Shown: positions 1 through 6,328 of the stretch, piece by piece
How positions within the stretch are numbered: position 1 is the first letter of the stretch
Layout: each line of letters begins with the position of its first letter
Assembly: GCA_031287505.1 (NCBI GenBank)
Contig: JAITSW010000155.1
Span: forward strand, 1-7,124
DNA: 7,124 nucleotides
Source of the DNA: Propionibacteriaceae bacterium
GTDB lineage: Bacteria > Actinomycetota > Actinomycetes > Propionibacteriales > Propionibacteriaceae
Reading direction: 5' to 3'
Position numbers and translations under genes: made by a program
Notes under the pieces: model-generated
Databases searched by the model: none
What the model was told of the DNA's origin: nothing
The model's input: the letters and a program-made list of their open reading frames with translations, nothing else

Positions 1-781
1 CATTTGCGCCTTTATTGACGCTGAGCACGCGTTAGATCCGGATTATGCCAAGCGTTTGGGCGTAGACACCGACGCGCTGTTGGTCAGCCAGCCCGACAAC
101 GGTGAGCAGGCCTTGGAAATTGCCGACACGCTGGTGCGTTCTGGGGCCTTGGCGCTTATCGTCATCGATTCGGTGGCCGCGCTTACCCCGCGTGCCGAGA
201 TCGAAGGTGAAATGGGCGATAATCACGTGGGGCTGCATGCTCGGCTGATGAGCCAGGCGCTGCGTAAAATGACGGGGGCTTTGTCTCAAGCCGGCACCAC
301 GGCGATCTTCATCAACCAGCTTCGCGAAAAGATCGGCGTCATGTTTGGCTCTCCAGAGACGACGACAGGCGGCCGGGCGCTGAAGTTCTACTCTTCGGTG
401 CGCCTTGATGTCCGCCGTATTGAGACCCTCAAAGATGGCGGAGAAGTTGTCGGTTCCCGCACTCGGGTAAAAGTAGCCAAAAACAAGGTGGCACCGCCAT
501 TCAAACAGGCCGAATTCGACATTGTCTATGGGCTGGGCATTTCTCGTGAGGGCAGCCTTATCGATCTCGGTGTTGAGCACGGCATCGTACGCAAAGCAGG
601 TGCCTGGTTTACCTATGAGGCTGATCAGCTTGGCCAAGGCAAAGAGAATGCCCGGAAATTCCTCAAAGAGCATCCAGAGGTTGCCGACGAGATCGAAACC
701 CGTATCCTGGCCGCTGTGGGCATCGGAGAGCAGGCAGTGCCGGAGGGTGTAAACCCTCAGACGGGCGAAGTCGAGTTTTGA
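1..781 (+). CDS. recA: RecA recombinase, C-terminal part (5' end outside window)
   Basis: RecA is the ATP-dependent strand-exchange protein that coats single-stranded DNA and triggers LexA cleavage. The reading frame is already open at base 2 and begins with [12 protein letters not shown]; the Glu at 23-25 corresponds to the catalytic Glu96 of E. coli RecA. The Walker A loop and N-terminal helix, about 90 residues, lie outside the window. Visible landmarks are Walker B (LIVID, Asp at 167-169), DNA-binding loop L1 (about 206-229), the FINQLR sensor glutamine at 317-319, loop L2 ([13 protein letters not shown], 335-373), and the C-terminal domain with FKQAEFD and [10 protein letters not shown]. 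The tail ends in an acidic GEVEF. The Mycobacterium tuberculosis intein site after KNK carries Val (488-490) rather than Cys and is uninterrupted, so there is no intein there. Loop L1 and the helix after it have two less usual residues (Asn in GDNHVG, His in GLHARL). An apparent TTG start at 56 is internal. The TGA stop lies 32 bases before recX. The identification is essentially certain. Confidence 0.98.
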   Translation, partial: ICAFIDAEHALDPDYAKRLGVDTDALLVSQPDNGEQALEIADTLVRSGALALIVIDSVAALTPRAEIEGEMGDNHVGLHARLMSQALRKMTGALSQAGTTAIFINQLREKIGVMFGSPETTTGGRALKFYSSVRLDVRRIETLKDGGEVVGSRTRVKVAKNKVAPPFKQAEFDIVYGLGISREGSLIDLGVEHGIVRKAGAWFTYEADQLGQGKENARKFLKEHPEVADEIETRILAAVGIGEQAVPEGVNPQTGEVEF

Positions 782-813
782 GCAATGGTTAGCCGATTCT
801 TGGAAGGTCGCGG

Positions 814-1575
814 ATGACAGGTCGGCGATCGGCTGATGATGAGACGGTCAGGCAACTTCGGGCAACTCTAAAGAAGTTGGAAGGCGGTGGGTTAGGCGCA
901 GGTGGCAACGGGGCACCCGGTGGGAGCGCTGGAGTTGGTAGGCGGAGAGTCGGTGATCAAACCGAAGGTGGCAACCGGTCACTTGGCGAGTCTGCGGCAG
1001 GTGGTAATCGGCAAGTCGATGGGACGAGTGAAGTTGGTAGTCGGCCCCGTGGCGAACCTGATGGCCATTCGCCCGATCTGCGCTTTGATGATCGTGCGAA
1101 TGACCCAGGCGCTGTTCGCGAGGATGCTTTGCGGTTACTCAATGCCCGGTTGCGCTCTACGCAAGAGCTAGAGCGGGCTTTGCGCAAGCGAAATTTTTCG
1201 CCAACCGTTATCACTGAAGTTCTCACTCGCTTTGTCGAGGTCGGTCTGCTCGATGATGCCGTTTTCGCGCAAGAATTCACTAGATACTCATTGGGCAAGC
1301 TGCGCAGCCGATCGGTGATTGCCACCGAGTTGCGCCAACGCGGCGTTGCACGGCAGCACATTGAGTCGGCTCTGCGAGATATTGATGAGAGTGCTGAGCT
1401 AGAAGTGGCGTATCAACTGGCTCGCAAGCGGATTCGAAGCTTGACAGGGGTGAATACGGCGACAGCTTACCGGCGATTGTCTTCGGCTTTGGGTCGCCGG
1501 GGGTTTTCCACTCAGGTGATTTCACAGGTTACGCGAGATGTTCTAGGAGAGATGGGCCAAGGCTTAGAAAACTAG
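814..1575 (+). CDS. recX: Regulatory protein RecX with a repetitive N-terminal extension
   Basis: RecX binds RecA filaments and limits RecA activity; it commonly lies just downstream of recA, as here. The ATG at 814 is supported by GGAAGG at 802-807, six bases upstream. The protein has 253 residues, longer than the roughly 150-220 usual in the family. Residues from about 100 to 250 are the recognisable RecX domain of three helical repeats: one with RSTQELERAL and the family hallmark GLLDDAVFAQEF, a second with KLRSRSVIATELRQRGV, and a third with TAYRRLSSALGRRGF before the C-terminal helix. Residues 1-22 form a charged helix. Residues 23-95 are Gly/Arg/Ser/Glu-rich, probably disordered, and include five 11-residue repeats. 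The extension has no recognisable domain, and its codon use looks less GC-biased than that of recA. The gene is probably cotranscribed with recA and so probably SOS-responsive, but that promoter lies outside the window. The TAG stop overlaps a hairpin. Confidence 0.93.
   Translation: MTGRRSADDETVRQLRATLKKLEGGGLGAGGNGAPGGSAGVGRRRVGDQTEGGNRSLGESAAGGNRQVDGTSEVGSRPRGEPDGHSPDLRFDDRANDPGAVREDALRLLNARLRSTQELERALRKRNFSPTVITEVLTRFVEVGLLDDAVFAQEFTRYSLGKLRSRSVIATELRQRGVARQHIESALRDIDESAELEVAYQLARKRIRSLTGVNTATAYRRLSSALGRRGFSTQVISQVTRDVLGEMGQGLEN
898..1062 (+). repeat. Five degenerate 33-bp in-frame tandem repeats inside recX
   Basis: Five units start at 898, 931, 964, 997 and 1030, exactly 33 bases apart, in recX reading frame. 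They encode 11-residue units opening with AGGNG, GVGRR, EGGNR, AGGNR and EVGSR (residues 29-83). The consensus is roughly [A/E]-G-G-N-R followed by six variable residues, often with Gly at position 8. At DNA level the shared core is G(A/C)AGGTGGYAAYCGG, with synonymous differences between copies such as GGC/GGT and AAC/AAT. The array has therefore diverged and is not a fresh slippage product. The segment has no known role; a flexible linker or tail is the simplest reading. Confidence 0.8.
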
Positions 1576-1597
1576 CGGGGATTCCCCGCGTTGCGGG
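1575..1597 (+). terminator. Overlapping GC-rich hairpins at the recX stop (possible weak terminator or processing site)
   Basis: GCGGGG (1575-1580) pairs perfectly with CCCCGC (1584-1589) around an ATT loop, starting on the last base of the recX stop codon. The right arm can instead pair downstream, CCCGC (1585-1589) with GCGGG (1593-1597) around GTT. Only one of the two stems can form at a time. The second stem is followed by ATTTGG rather than a proper U tract, so a strong intrinsic terminator is unlikely. Partial attenuation or 3'-end protection of the recA-recX message is an inference. Confidence 0.35.
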
Positions 1598-1618
1598 ATT
1601 TGGTAGCCTACTTATAGA
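1591..1618 (+). promoter_or_regulatory. Candidate sigma-70-type promoter for the rny operon
   Basis: TTGCGG (1591-1596) and TATAGA (1613-1618) are separated by 16 bases, giving three of six -35 matches and four of six -10 matches to the vegetative consensus. The expected transcription start is near 1625, leaving a leader of about 48 bases before rny. The position, between recX and a run of closely spaced genes, is where an operon promoter would be expected. The -35 element would overlap the second recX-end hairpin. The match is weak and made by eye. Confidence 0.3.
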
Positions 1619-1642
1619 GCCCAGTGGTCTCGGTATGGAAAT

Positions 1643-1658
1643 AGGCGGGAAACCGCCT
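1643..1658 (+). promoter_or_regulatory. GAAA-tetraloop hairpin in the rny leader
   Basis: AGGCGG (1643-1648) pairs with CCGCCT (1653-1658) across a GAAA loop of the stable GNRA class. The next bases are TTGG, too short a U run for a convincing terminator. The stem ends 14 bases before the proposed TTG start of rny, so it would sit at or just upstream of the ribosome footprint. It could modulate rny translation or stability, or be a weak terminator for readthrough from recX. The structure is directly visible; the role is inferred. Confidence 0.4.
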
Positions 1659-1672
1659 TTGGTATTGATTGT

Positions 1673-3112
1673 TTGGTAGTTGTGTTTAGCTTGCTTGAAA
1701 TTGCATTGTTGTGTGTGGTCGGGGTGTGTGTGGCTGGCATCCTTGTTCTCGCCGGCATCTTGATCACTCGTGGGCCCGCACGGCCGTCGGCGGCAAATTC
1801 TGCTGTCTTAGAAGATGAATTCAACACGCGGGTGCTAGAGCTAGAGCGTCGCAGCGCGCAATTGGACAAGCGGGAGCGGCGTTTGGATGAGCGTGAAGAT
1901 GCTCAAAACGTTCGCGGGCAAGCTCTTGAAAACGATGCCAAGGAGCTGGCTTTGGCGCAAGGTGAACGTCTTGAAGAGTTAGCGAGAATCTCCGGAATGC
2001 CCCTTGAGCAGGCCAAGGCGGAGTTACTCGCGGAAGTTGAAAAGCTAACGCGTCTGGAAGCCGCAACCTTGACGCGCAATATTGAGACCGAAGCCCGGCA
2101 AAAGGCCGACTATCACGCCCGCCTTCTCATCATCGAGGCCGCACAGCGGCTGGCTGTCGAGCAGATCTCGGAATCTGCGGTCGCCATAGTGCATTTGCCT
2201 TCCGAAGACATGAAAGGCCGCATTATCGGGCGCGAAGGCCGCAACATCCGGGCCTTCGAGCAACTCACCGGCGTTAACGTCATGGTGGACGACTCTCCTG
2301 AGACAGTGGAAATTTCTTGTTTTGACCCGATGCGCCGGGAGACTGCCCGCATCGCATTGAGCGATCTTGTTGCCGATGGCCGCATTTATCCGGCTCGCAT
2401 CGAAGAGGCAATAGAACGGGCCGGGCGCAAAGTGGTAGAGGCTGGCCAGCGGGCCGCCGAGGATGCCCTGATGGAAATGGGGATTACCGATCTGCACCCA
2501 GAACTCCTGCCATATCTGGGTGCTTTGCACTACCGCACCTCGTATGGGCAAAACGTCCTAGAACATTCAAAAGAGGCCGGGCACCTGGCGGCTATCATGG
2601 CGGCTGAGCTGGGGATAGCAGCTGACAGCTGCCGCCGGGCGGCGTTTTTGCATGACATAGGCAAGGCCGTTACCCGCGATACCGGCGGTTCGCATGCGGC
2701 TATTGGGGCAGAACTGGCCAAGAAGTACGGCGAAAATCCAGATATCGTTCACGCCATCGCCGCCCATCACAACGAGGTAGAGGCTAAAACGGTGGAGGAC
2801 GTTATCACCCAGGCTGCCGATGCGATGAGCGGTGGGCGCCCGGGTGCGCGCCGTGAGAGCTTGGAGGCCTATATTAATCGCCTGACCCGCCTTGAGGAAA
2901 TCGCCAAAGAGCATTCGGGGGTGGCGAAAGCCTTCTCGATGCAGGCCGGCCGTGAGGTGAGAATCATGGTGCAGCCCGAGTCGGTGGACGATATCGAGGC
3001 GTTGGCGATGGCCCAAGACATCGCCAAACAGATCGAAGCCGAGTTGACCTACCCGGGGAGTATCAAGGTCACCGTCGTGCGCGAGTCGCGCGCCACCGCC
3101 ACTGCAAGCTAG
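1673..3112 (+). CDS. rny: Ribonuclease Y, membrane-anchored endoribonuclease
   Basis: RNase Y initiates mRNA decay and processing by endonucleolytic cleavage and is tethered to the cytoplasmic membrane. The domain order is complete: a transmembrane helix (about residues 7-31), a long charged coiled coil (about 44-165), a KH RNA-binding domain with [14 protein letters not shown] (GREG loop, residues 186-189), then an HD metal-dependent phosphohydrolase domain with His298, the HDIGK motif at 327-331, His365-His366 and Asp383. The conserved C-terminal domain includes [10 protein letters not shown] and YPGSIKVTV. At 479 residues it is slightly shorter than the roughly 520 of Bacillus subtilis. 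The start is uncertain. No in-frame ATG precedes residue 109, so initiation must use TTG at 1673, GTG at 1682 or TTG at 1691, and none has a clear Shine-Dalgarno sequence. The frame is closed upstream by TAG at 1604. The TAG stop lies 11 bases before miaB. Confidence 0.95.
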   Translation: MVVVFSLLEIALLCVVGVCVAGILVLAGILITRGPARPSAANSAVLEDEFNTRVLELERRSAQLDKRERRLDEREDAQNVRGQALENDAKELALAQGERLEELARISGMPLEQAKAELLAEVEKLTRLEAATLTRNIETEARQKADYHARLLIIEAAQRLAVEQISESAVAIVHLPSEDMKGRIIGREGRNIRAFEQLTGVNVMVDDSPETVEISCFDPMRRETARIALSDLVADGRIYPARIEEAIERAGRKVVEAGQRAAEDALMEMGITDLHPELLPYLGALHYRTSYGQNVLEHSKEAGHLAAIMAAELGIAADSCRRAAFLHDIGKAVTRDTGGSHAAIGAELAKKYGENPDIVHAIAAHHNEVEAKTVEDVITQAADAMSGGRPGARRESLEAYINRLTRLEEIAKEHSGVAKAFSMQAGREVRIMVQPESVDDIEALAMAQDIAKQIEAELTYPGSIKVTVVRESRATATAS

Positions 3113-3123
3113 GAAAGGCGCTC

Positions 3124-4575
3124 ATGGATATTGGTGAAAATGCGCGAAGCTATGAGGTGATCACCTACGGCTGTCAGATGAACGTCCATGATTCTGAACG
3201 TATCAGCGGGGTTTTGCAGGCGGCCGGATATGTTCGGGCCGCCGGGGAAGCGCAGGCGGATGTGGTGGTCTTCAATACTTGCGCCGTGCGGGAGAACGCG
3301 GACAACCGCCTTTACGGCAATCTTGGGCATCTGGCTCCGGTGAAAGAAAGCCATCCGGGCATGATGATCGCAGTTGGCGGTTGCATGGCGCAAAAGGATC
3401 GCGACATTGTCCTCAAGAAAGCCCCGTGGGTGGATGTGGTCTTCGGCACCCACAATCTCGGCCATCTTCCGCTGCTTCTGGAGCGGGCGCGGGTTGAAAA
3501 GGCTTCCCAAGTAGAGATCTTGGAAGCTTTAGAGGTATTCCCATCGACTCTGCCCACAGTTAGGGGTTCTGAATATGCCGCCTGGGTGTCTATCTCGGTG
3601 GGTTGCAACAACACCTGCACTTTCTGCATCGTGCCTTCCCTGCGAGGCAAAGAGACAGATCGCCGTCCTTCGGATGTGTTGGCGGAAATCAAGATGCTGG
3701 TCGACCAGGGCGTCGAAGAGATCACCCTGCTGGGGCAAAACGTCAACACCTACGGCGTCGATTTTGGCGACAAGGAGGCGTTCGGAAAGCTTTTGCGGGC
3801 TTGCGGGGATATTGCTGGTCTCGAGCGGGTGCGTTTCACTTCGCCGTATCCCAAAGACTTCACCGACGATGTGATTGCCGCTATGGCGCAAACGCACAAC
3901 GTGATGCCGAGCCTGCATATGCCCCTGCAATCAGGCTCTGACAAGGTTTTACGCGAGATGCGGCGCGCATATCGCAAAGAACGCTTCTTAGAGTTGATCG
4001 GAAAGGTGCGCCAAGCCATGCCGGACGCCGCAATCACAACCGACATCATTGTGGGGTTCCCAGGTGAGAGCGATGCCGATTTTGAAGAGACGATGGATGT
4101 GGTGCGCCAGGCGCGGTTCGCGGCGGCGTTTACCTTCCAATACTCCAAACGCCCGGGCACTCCGGCGGCACAGCGGGACGACCAAGTGCCGGCCGAGGCC
4201 GTGCAGGAGCGTTATCTGCGTTTGGCCGATTTGGTTGCCGACATTGCCTGGCAAGAAAATCTAAAGCAAGTCGGTCGGCAGGTGGAGGTGCTCTTCGCTG
4301 AAGGCGAGGGGCGAAAAGACGCGGATACCCTGCGCCTGAGCGGCCGAGCCCGAGACAACCGCCTGGTTCACGTGAAGGCCCCGGAAGCCACGGCTTTGCG
4401 TCCGCGTCCGGGCGACATAGCCGAGGTGGAGATCACCTACGCAGCTCCACACCACTTGATCGCCGATGGCGGGCTTATCGGCCTGCGCCGCACCCGCTCC
4501 GGGGATGTCTGGGAGCAAGCCCATGCGCCAGCGGCGGGTATCGGCCTAGGCCTGCCCGCACGGGCGCGCGGCTAA
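3124..4575 (+). CDS. miaB: tRNA-2-methylthio-N6-dimethylallyladenosine synthase MiaB
   Basis: MiaB is a radical-SAM methylthiotransferase that adds a methylthio group to C2 of i6A37 in tRNA, using two iron-sulfur clusters. The N-terminal methylthiotransferase domain has its three cluster cysteines, Cys17 (in GCQMN), Cys53 and Cys87. The radical SAM motif CNNTCTFC gives Cys161, Cys165 and Cys168, followed by [14 protein letters not shown], which is typical of MiaB rather than of RimO or MtaB. A TRAM RNA-binding domain spans about 383-448. A 35-residue tail with [10 protein letters not shown] and GIGLGLP resembles that of other actinobacterial MiaB proteins as I recall them. The length of 483 residues is normal. 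The ATG at 3124 follows AGGAAAGG (3111-3118), which overlaps the rny stop codon, so translation is probably coupled to rny. Its substrate is made by MiaA, the next gene. Confidence 0.97.
   Translation: MDIGENARSYEVITYGCQMNVHDSERISGVLQAAGYVRAAGEAQADVVVFNTCAVRENADNRLYGNLGHLAPVKESHPGMMIAVGGCMAQKDRDIVLKKAPWVDVVFGTHNLGHLPLLLERARVEKASQVEILEALEVFPSTLPTVRGSEYAAWVSISVGCNNTCTFCIVPSLRGKETDRRPSDVLAEIKMLVDQGVEEITLLGQNVNTYGVDFGDKEAFGKLLRACGDIAGLERVRFTSPYPKDFTDDVIAAMAQTHNVMPSLHMPLQSGSDKVLREMRRAYRKERFLELIGKVRQAMPDAAITTDIIVGFPGESDADFEETMDVVRQARFAAAFTFQYSKRPGTPAAQRDDQVPAEAVQERYLRLADLVADIAWQENLKQVGRQVEVLFAEGEGRKDADTLRLSGRARDNRLVHVKAPEATALRPRPGDIAEVEITYAAPHHLIADGGLIGLRRTRSGDVWEQAHAPAAGIGLGLPARARG
4543..4565 (+). 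other. Palindrome and hairpin at the 3' end of miaB
   Basis: A perfect 10-bp palindrome GGCCTAGGCC (4543-4552) is followed one base later by GCCC-GCAC-GGGC (4554-4565), a four-pair stem with a four-base loop. Both lie inside the last codons of miaB, 14 bases or more ahead of the miaA ATG. There is no U tract, so this is not an intrinsic terminator. They encode the variable C-terminal tail and may arise from GC-rich Gly/Pro/Ala/Arg codons. A role in miaB-miaA coupling is only a possibility. Confidence 0.3.
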
Positions 4576-4579
4576 GCCT

Positions 4580-5503
4580 ATGGACGTTGTCGCTTTCAAC
4601 GGGCCCACCGCGTCTGGGAAGAGTTCGGCTGCCATAGCTGTGGCTAACCTGCTGGCCGAGCGGGGCATCGCCGCCGAGATAGTCAACGCCGATTCGATGC
4701 TGGTGTATCGCGGGATGGATATCGGAACGGCGAAGCCGACCCTTGCGCAGCGAGGCGGCATTGCGCACCACCTGATCGACATTATGGACGTCACCCAGAC
4801 GGCCAGCGTGGCTGATTTCCAGATTATGGCCCGCAATGTGATCGCTGATTGCCGCTCCCGCGGGGTGCTGCCGCTCTTGGTGGGCGGATCGGCCCTCTAT
4901 GTTCGGGCGATACTCGACGATCTGGATTTCCCCGGCACCGATCCGCTCATCCGGGCCAAATATGAGGCACGGTTGGCTGAGATCGGGGCACCTGCGCTGC
5001 ATGCCGAGTTAGCTGTCATCTCGCCTCAGGCTGCAACCGGAATCCTGCCCGGAAACGGACGTCGCACCGTGCGGGCCTTAGAAGTCATTGAGCTGACCGG
5101 CTCGTATACTCCTGTCTTGCCGGAGCCAAAATACGTTCTAGACGGTGTTTTGCAAGTTGGTTTAGAGCTTGGGCGGGCGGATATGGACGCGCGCATAGCC
5201 CAGCGGGTCGATGTGATGTGGGAACAGGGATTCGTGGCGGAGGTGGAAGGCTTGTTGGCGCAAGGTTTGCGGGCAGGCCTGACCGCGTCTAGAGCTTTGG
5301 GTTACCGGCAGATCATTGACTTCCTGGACGGCAACACTTCTGAAGGGCAGGCTCGCGAGCTTACCGTCACAGGTACCCGTCGCTTTGCCCGCAAGCAACT
5401 AAGCTGGTTCCGGCGAGATGGGCGCATCGTTTGGTTTGCCGCGCTGGACCAACCAGCCGTGGCCATAGCGCAAGAGATTCTCAGGCATTTAGGGGTGAGG
5501 TAG
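4580..5503 (+). CDS. miaA: tRNA dimethylallyltransferase MiaA
   Basis: MiaA transfers the dimethylallyl group of DMAPP to N6 of A37 in tRNAs that read codons beginning with U, producing the i6A that MiaB then modifies. The P-loop-like GPTASGKS is at residues 8-15. Next come the substrate-binding DSMLVYRGMDIGTAKP (38-53), GGSALYVRA (102-110, Ser at the position of the E. coli catalytic-channel Thr, common in the phylum as I recall), PGNGRRTVRALEV (157-169), SRALGYRQ (237-244) and RKQLSWFRR (271-279). The length of 307 residues matches the family. The ATG lies four bases after the miaB TAA, and no Shine-Dalgarno-like sequence precedes it: the upstream bases are GC-rich and self-complementary. 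Expression therefore probably depends on ribosomes finishing miaB. Confidence 0.97.
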   Translation: MDVVAFNGPTASGKSSAAIAVANLLAERGIAAEIVNADSMLVYRGMDIGTAKPTLAQRGGIAHHLIDIMDVTQTASVADFQIMARNVIADCRSRGVLPLLVGGSALYVRAILDDLDFPGTDPLIRAKYEARLAEIGAPALHAELAVISPQAATGILPGNGRRTVRALEVIELTGSYTPVLPEPKYVLDGVLQVGLELGRADMDARIAQRVDVMWEQGFVAEVEGLLAQGLRAGLTASRALGYRQIIDFLDGNTSEGQARELTVTGTRRFARKQLSWFRRDGRIVWFAALDQPAVAIAQEILRHLGVR

Positions 5504-6328
5504 ATGGATCTACAGTTCGCGAAGGGGCACGGGGCCAAGAATGACTTCGTCATTTTCGCAGACGAGCACGATTCACTGCACCTTGCCCCCGCGCAAATTG
5601 CCCGGGTTTGCGATCGACGTTCTGGCATCGGCGCCGATGGCACCCTGCGGGCCGTTAGAGGCAGGCATATCCCGCAGTGGGATGGTGATCCCGACATCTG
5701 GTTCATGGATTACCACAACTCAGACGGATCTCTGGCCGAGATGTGCGGCAATGGCCTGCGTGTCTTCGTGAAGTATTTGCTGGCAAACGGTTTAGCCACC
5801 GGGCCGGTTGTCCAAGTGGGAACCAGAGCCGGTTTGCGTCATGGCGAGATGTTAGACGATGGCCGGATAGCCGTTTGGATGGGAAAGGTGGTTCTCGCCG
5901 ATGCCCCGCAGATCACCGTAAATGCCGGTGAGAGAATCCTTGCCGCCACCAAGGCCAATGTCGGAAATCCCCATGCGGTCATATCCCTAAGCGGTGGCGG
6001 CCTCGCCGAAATAGATCTGCGGGAGCCTCCAACTTGGTCACCGCGAGAGGCATTCCCAGATGGGGTGAATATTGAATTCGTCGAACGCTTGACGCCGGGG
6101 CGGGTGGCCATGCGCGTCTTCGAGCGGGGTTCGGGTGAGACATTGGCATGCGGGACTGGCATAGTGGCCGTAGCTGCCTTTGAACGTCGGCTCAGCGGGC
6201 TAGACCAAATCATTGTCGAGTGTCCGGGAGGAACCCTGGAAGTCCGTTTTGCCGGTGATGAAGGCACGCTTTGCGGTTCGGCGGAGTTGGTGGCCCGAGG
6301 CGTCTTCGACTTGCGGGAAGACTTGTAG
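5504..6328 (+). CDS. dapF: Diaminopimelate epimerase
   Basis: DapF interconverts LL- and meso-diaminopimelate in the lysine pathway, without a cofactor, by a two-cysteine acid/base mechanism. Both catalytic cysteines are present: Cys81 in EMCGNGLR and Cys216 in LACGTG. The surrounding conserved segments are GHGAKNDFV (8-16), RRSGIGADG (38-46), NVGNPHAV (152-159), GVNIEFV (187-193) and ERGSGET (207-213). At 274 residues the length is normal, and the two pseudo-symmetric halves are both intact. The ATG directly abuts the miaA TAG with no spacer, and AGGGGTGAGG (5491-5500) inside the end of miaA can serve as ribosome binding site. Whether its product feeds peptidoglycan as well as lysine depends on the host's wall type, which the window does not show. 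Confidence 0.97.
   Translation: MDLQFAKGHGAKNDFVIFADEHDSLHLAPAQIARVCDRRSGIGADGTLRAVRGRHIPQWDGDPDIWFMDYHNSDGSLAEMCGNGLRVFVKYLLANGLATGPVVQVGTRAGLRHGEMLDDGRIAVWMGKVVLADAPQITVNAGERILAATKANVGNPHAVISLSGGGLAEIDLREPPTWSPREAFPDGVNIEFVERLTPGRVAMRVFERGSGETLACGTGIVAVAAFERRLSGLDQIIVECPGGTLEVRFAGDEGTLCGSAELVARGVFDLREDL

Noticed and set aside
482..496. RecA intein at the mycobacterial insertion site
   Set aside because: The KNK-to-PPFKQ segment is continuous and lacks the Cys needed at the splice junction.
32..673. 213-residue open frame on the minus strand opposite recA
   Set aside because: It is exactly antisense to strongly conserved RecA sequence, has no recognisable motif, and is explained by the codon bias of the + strand gene.
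898..1062. CRISPR-like array in the 33-bp periodic region
   Set aside because: There are no identical repeats with unique spacers; the whole unit is coding, in frame with recX and degenerate.
1643..1660. Strong rho-independent terminator between recX and rny
   Set aside because: The stem is good but only three T residues follow before GG, so it is kept as a leader hairpin of uncertain role.
2045..2551. 168-residue minus-strand open frame opposite rny
   Set aside because: It lies antisense to the coiled-coil, KH and early HD regions of RNase Y, with no family resemblance and no ribosome binding context.
4475..5002. 175-residue minus-strand open frame across the miaB-miaA junction
   Set aside because: The two + strand proteins are intact and conserved here, and the antisense product has no domain-like features.
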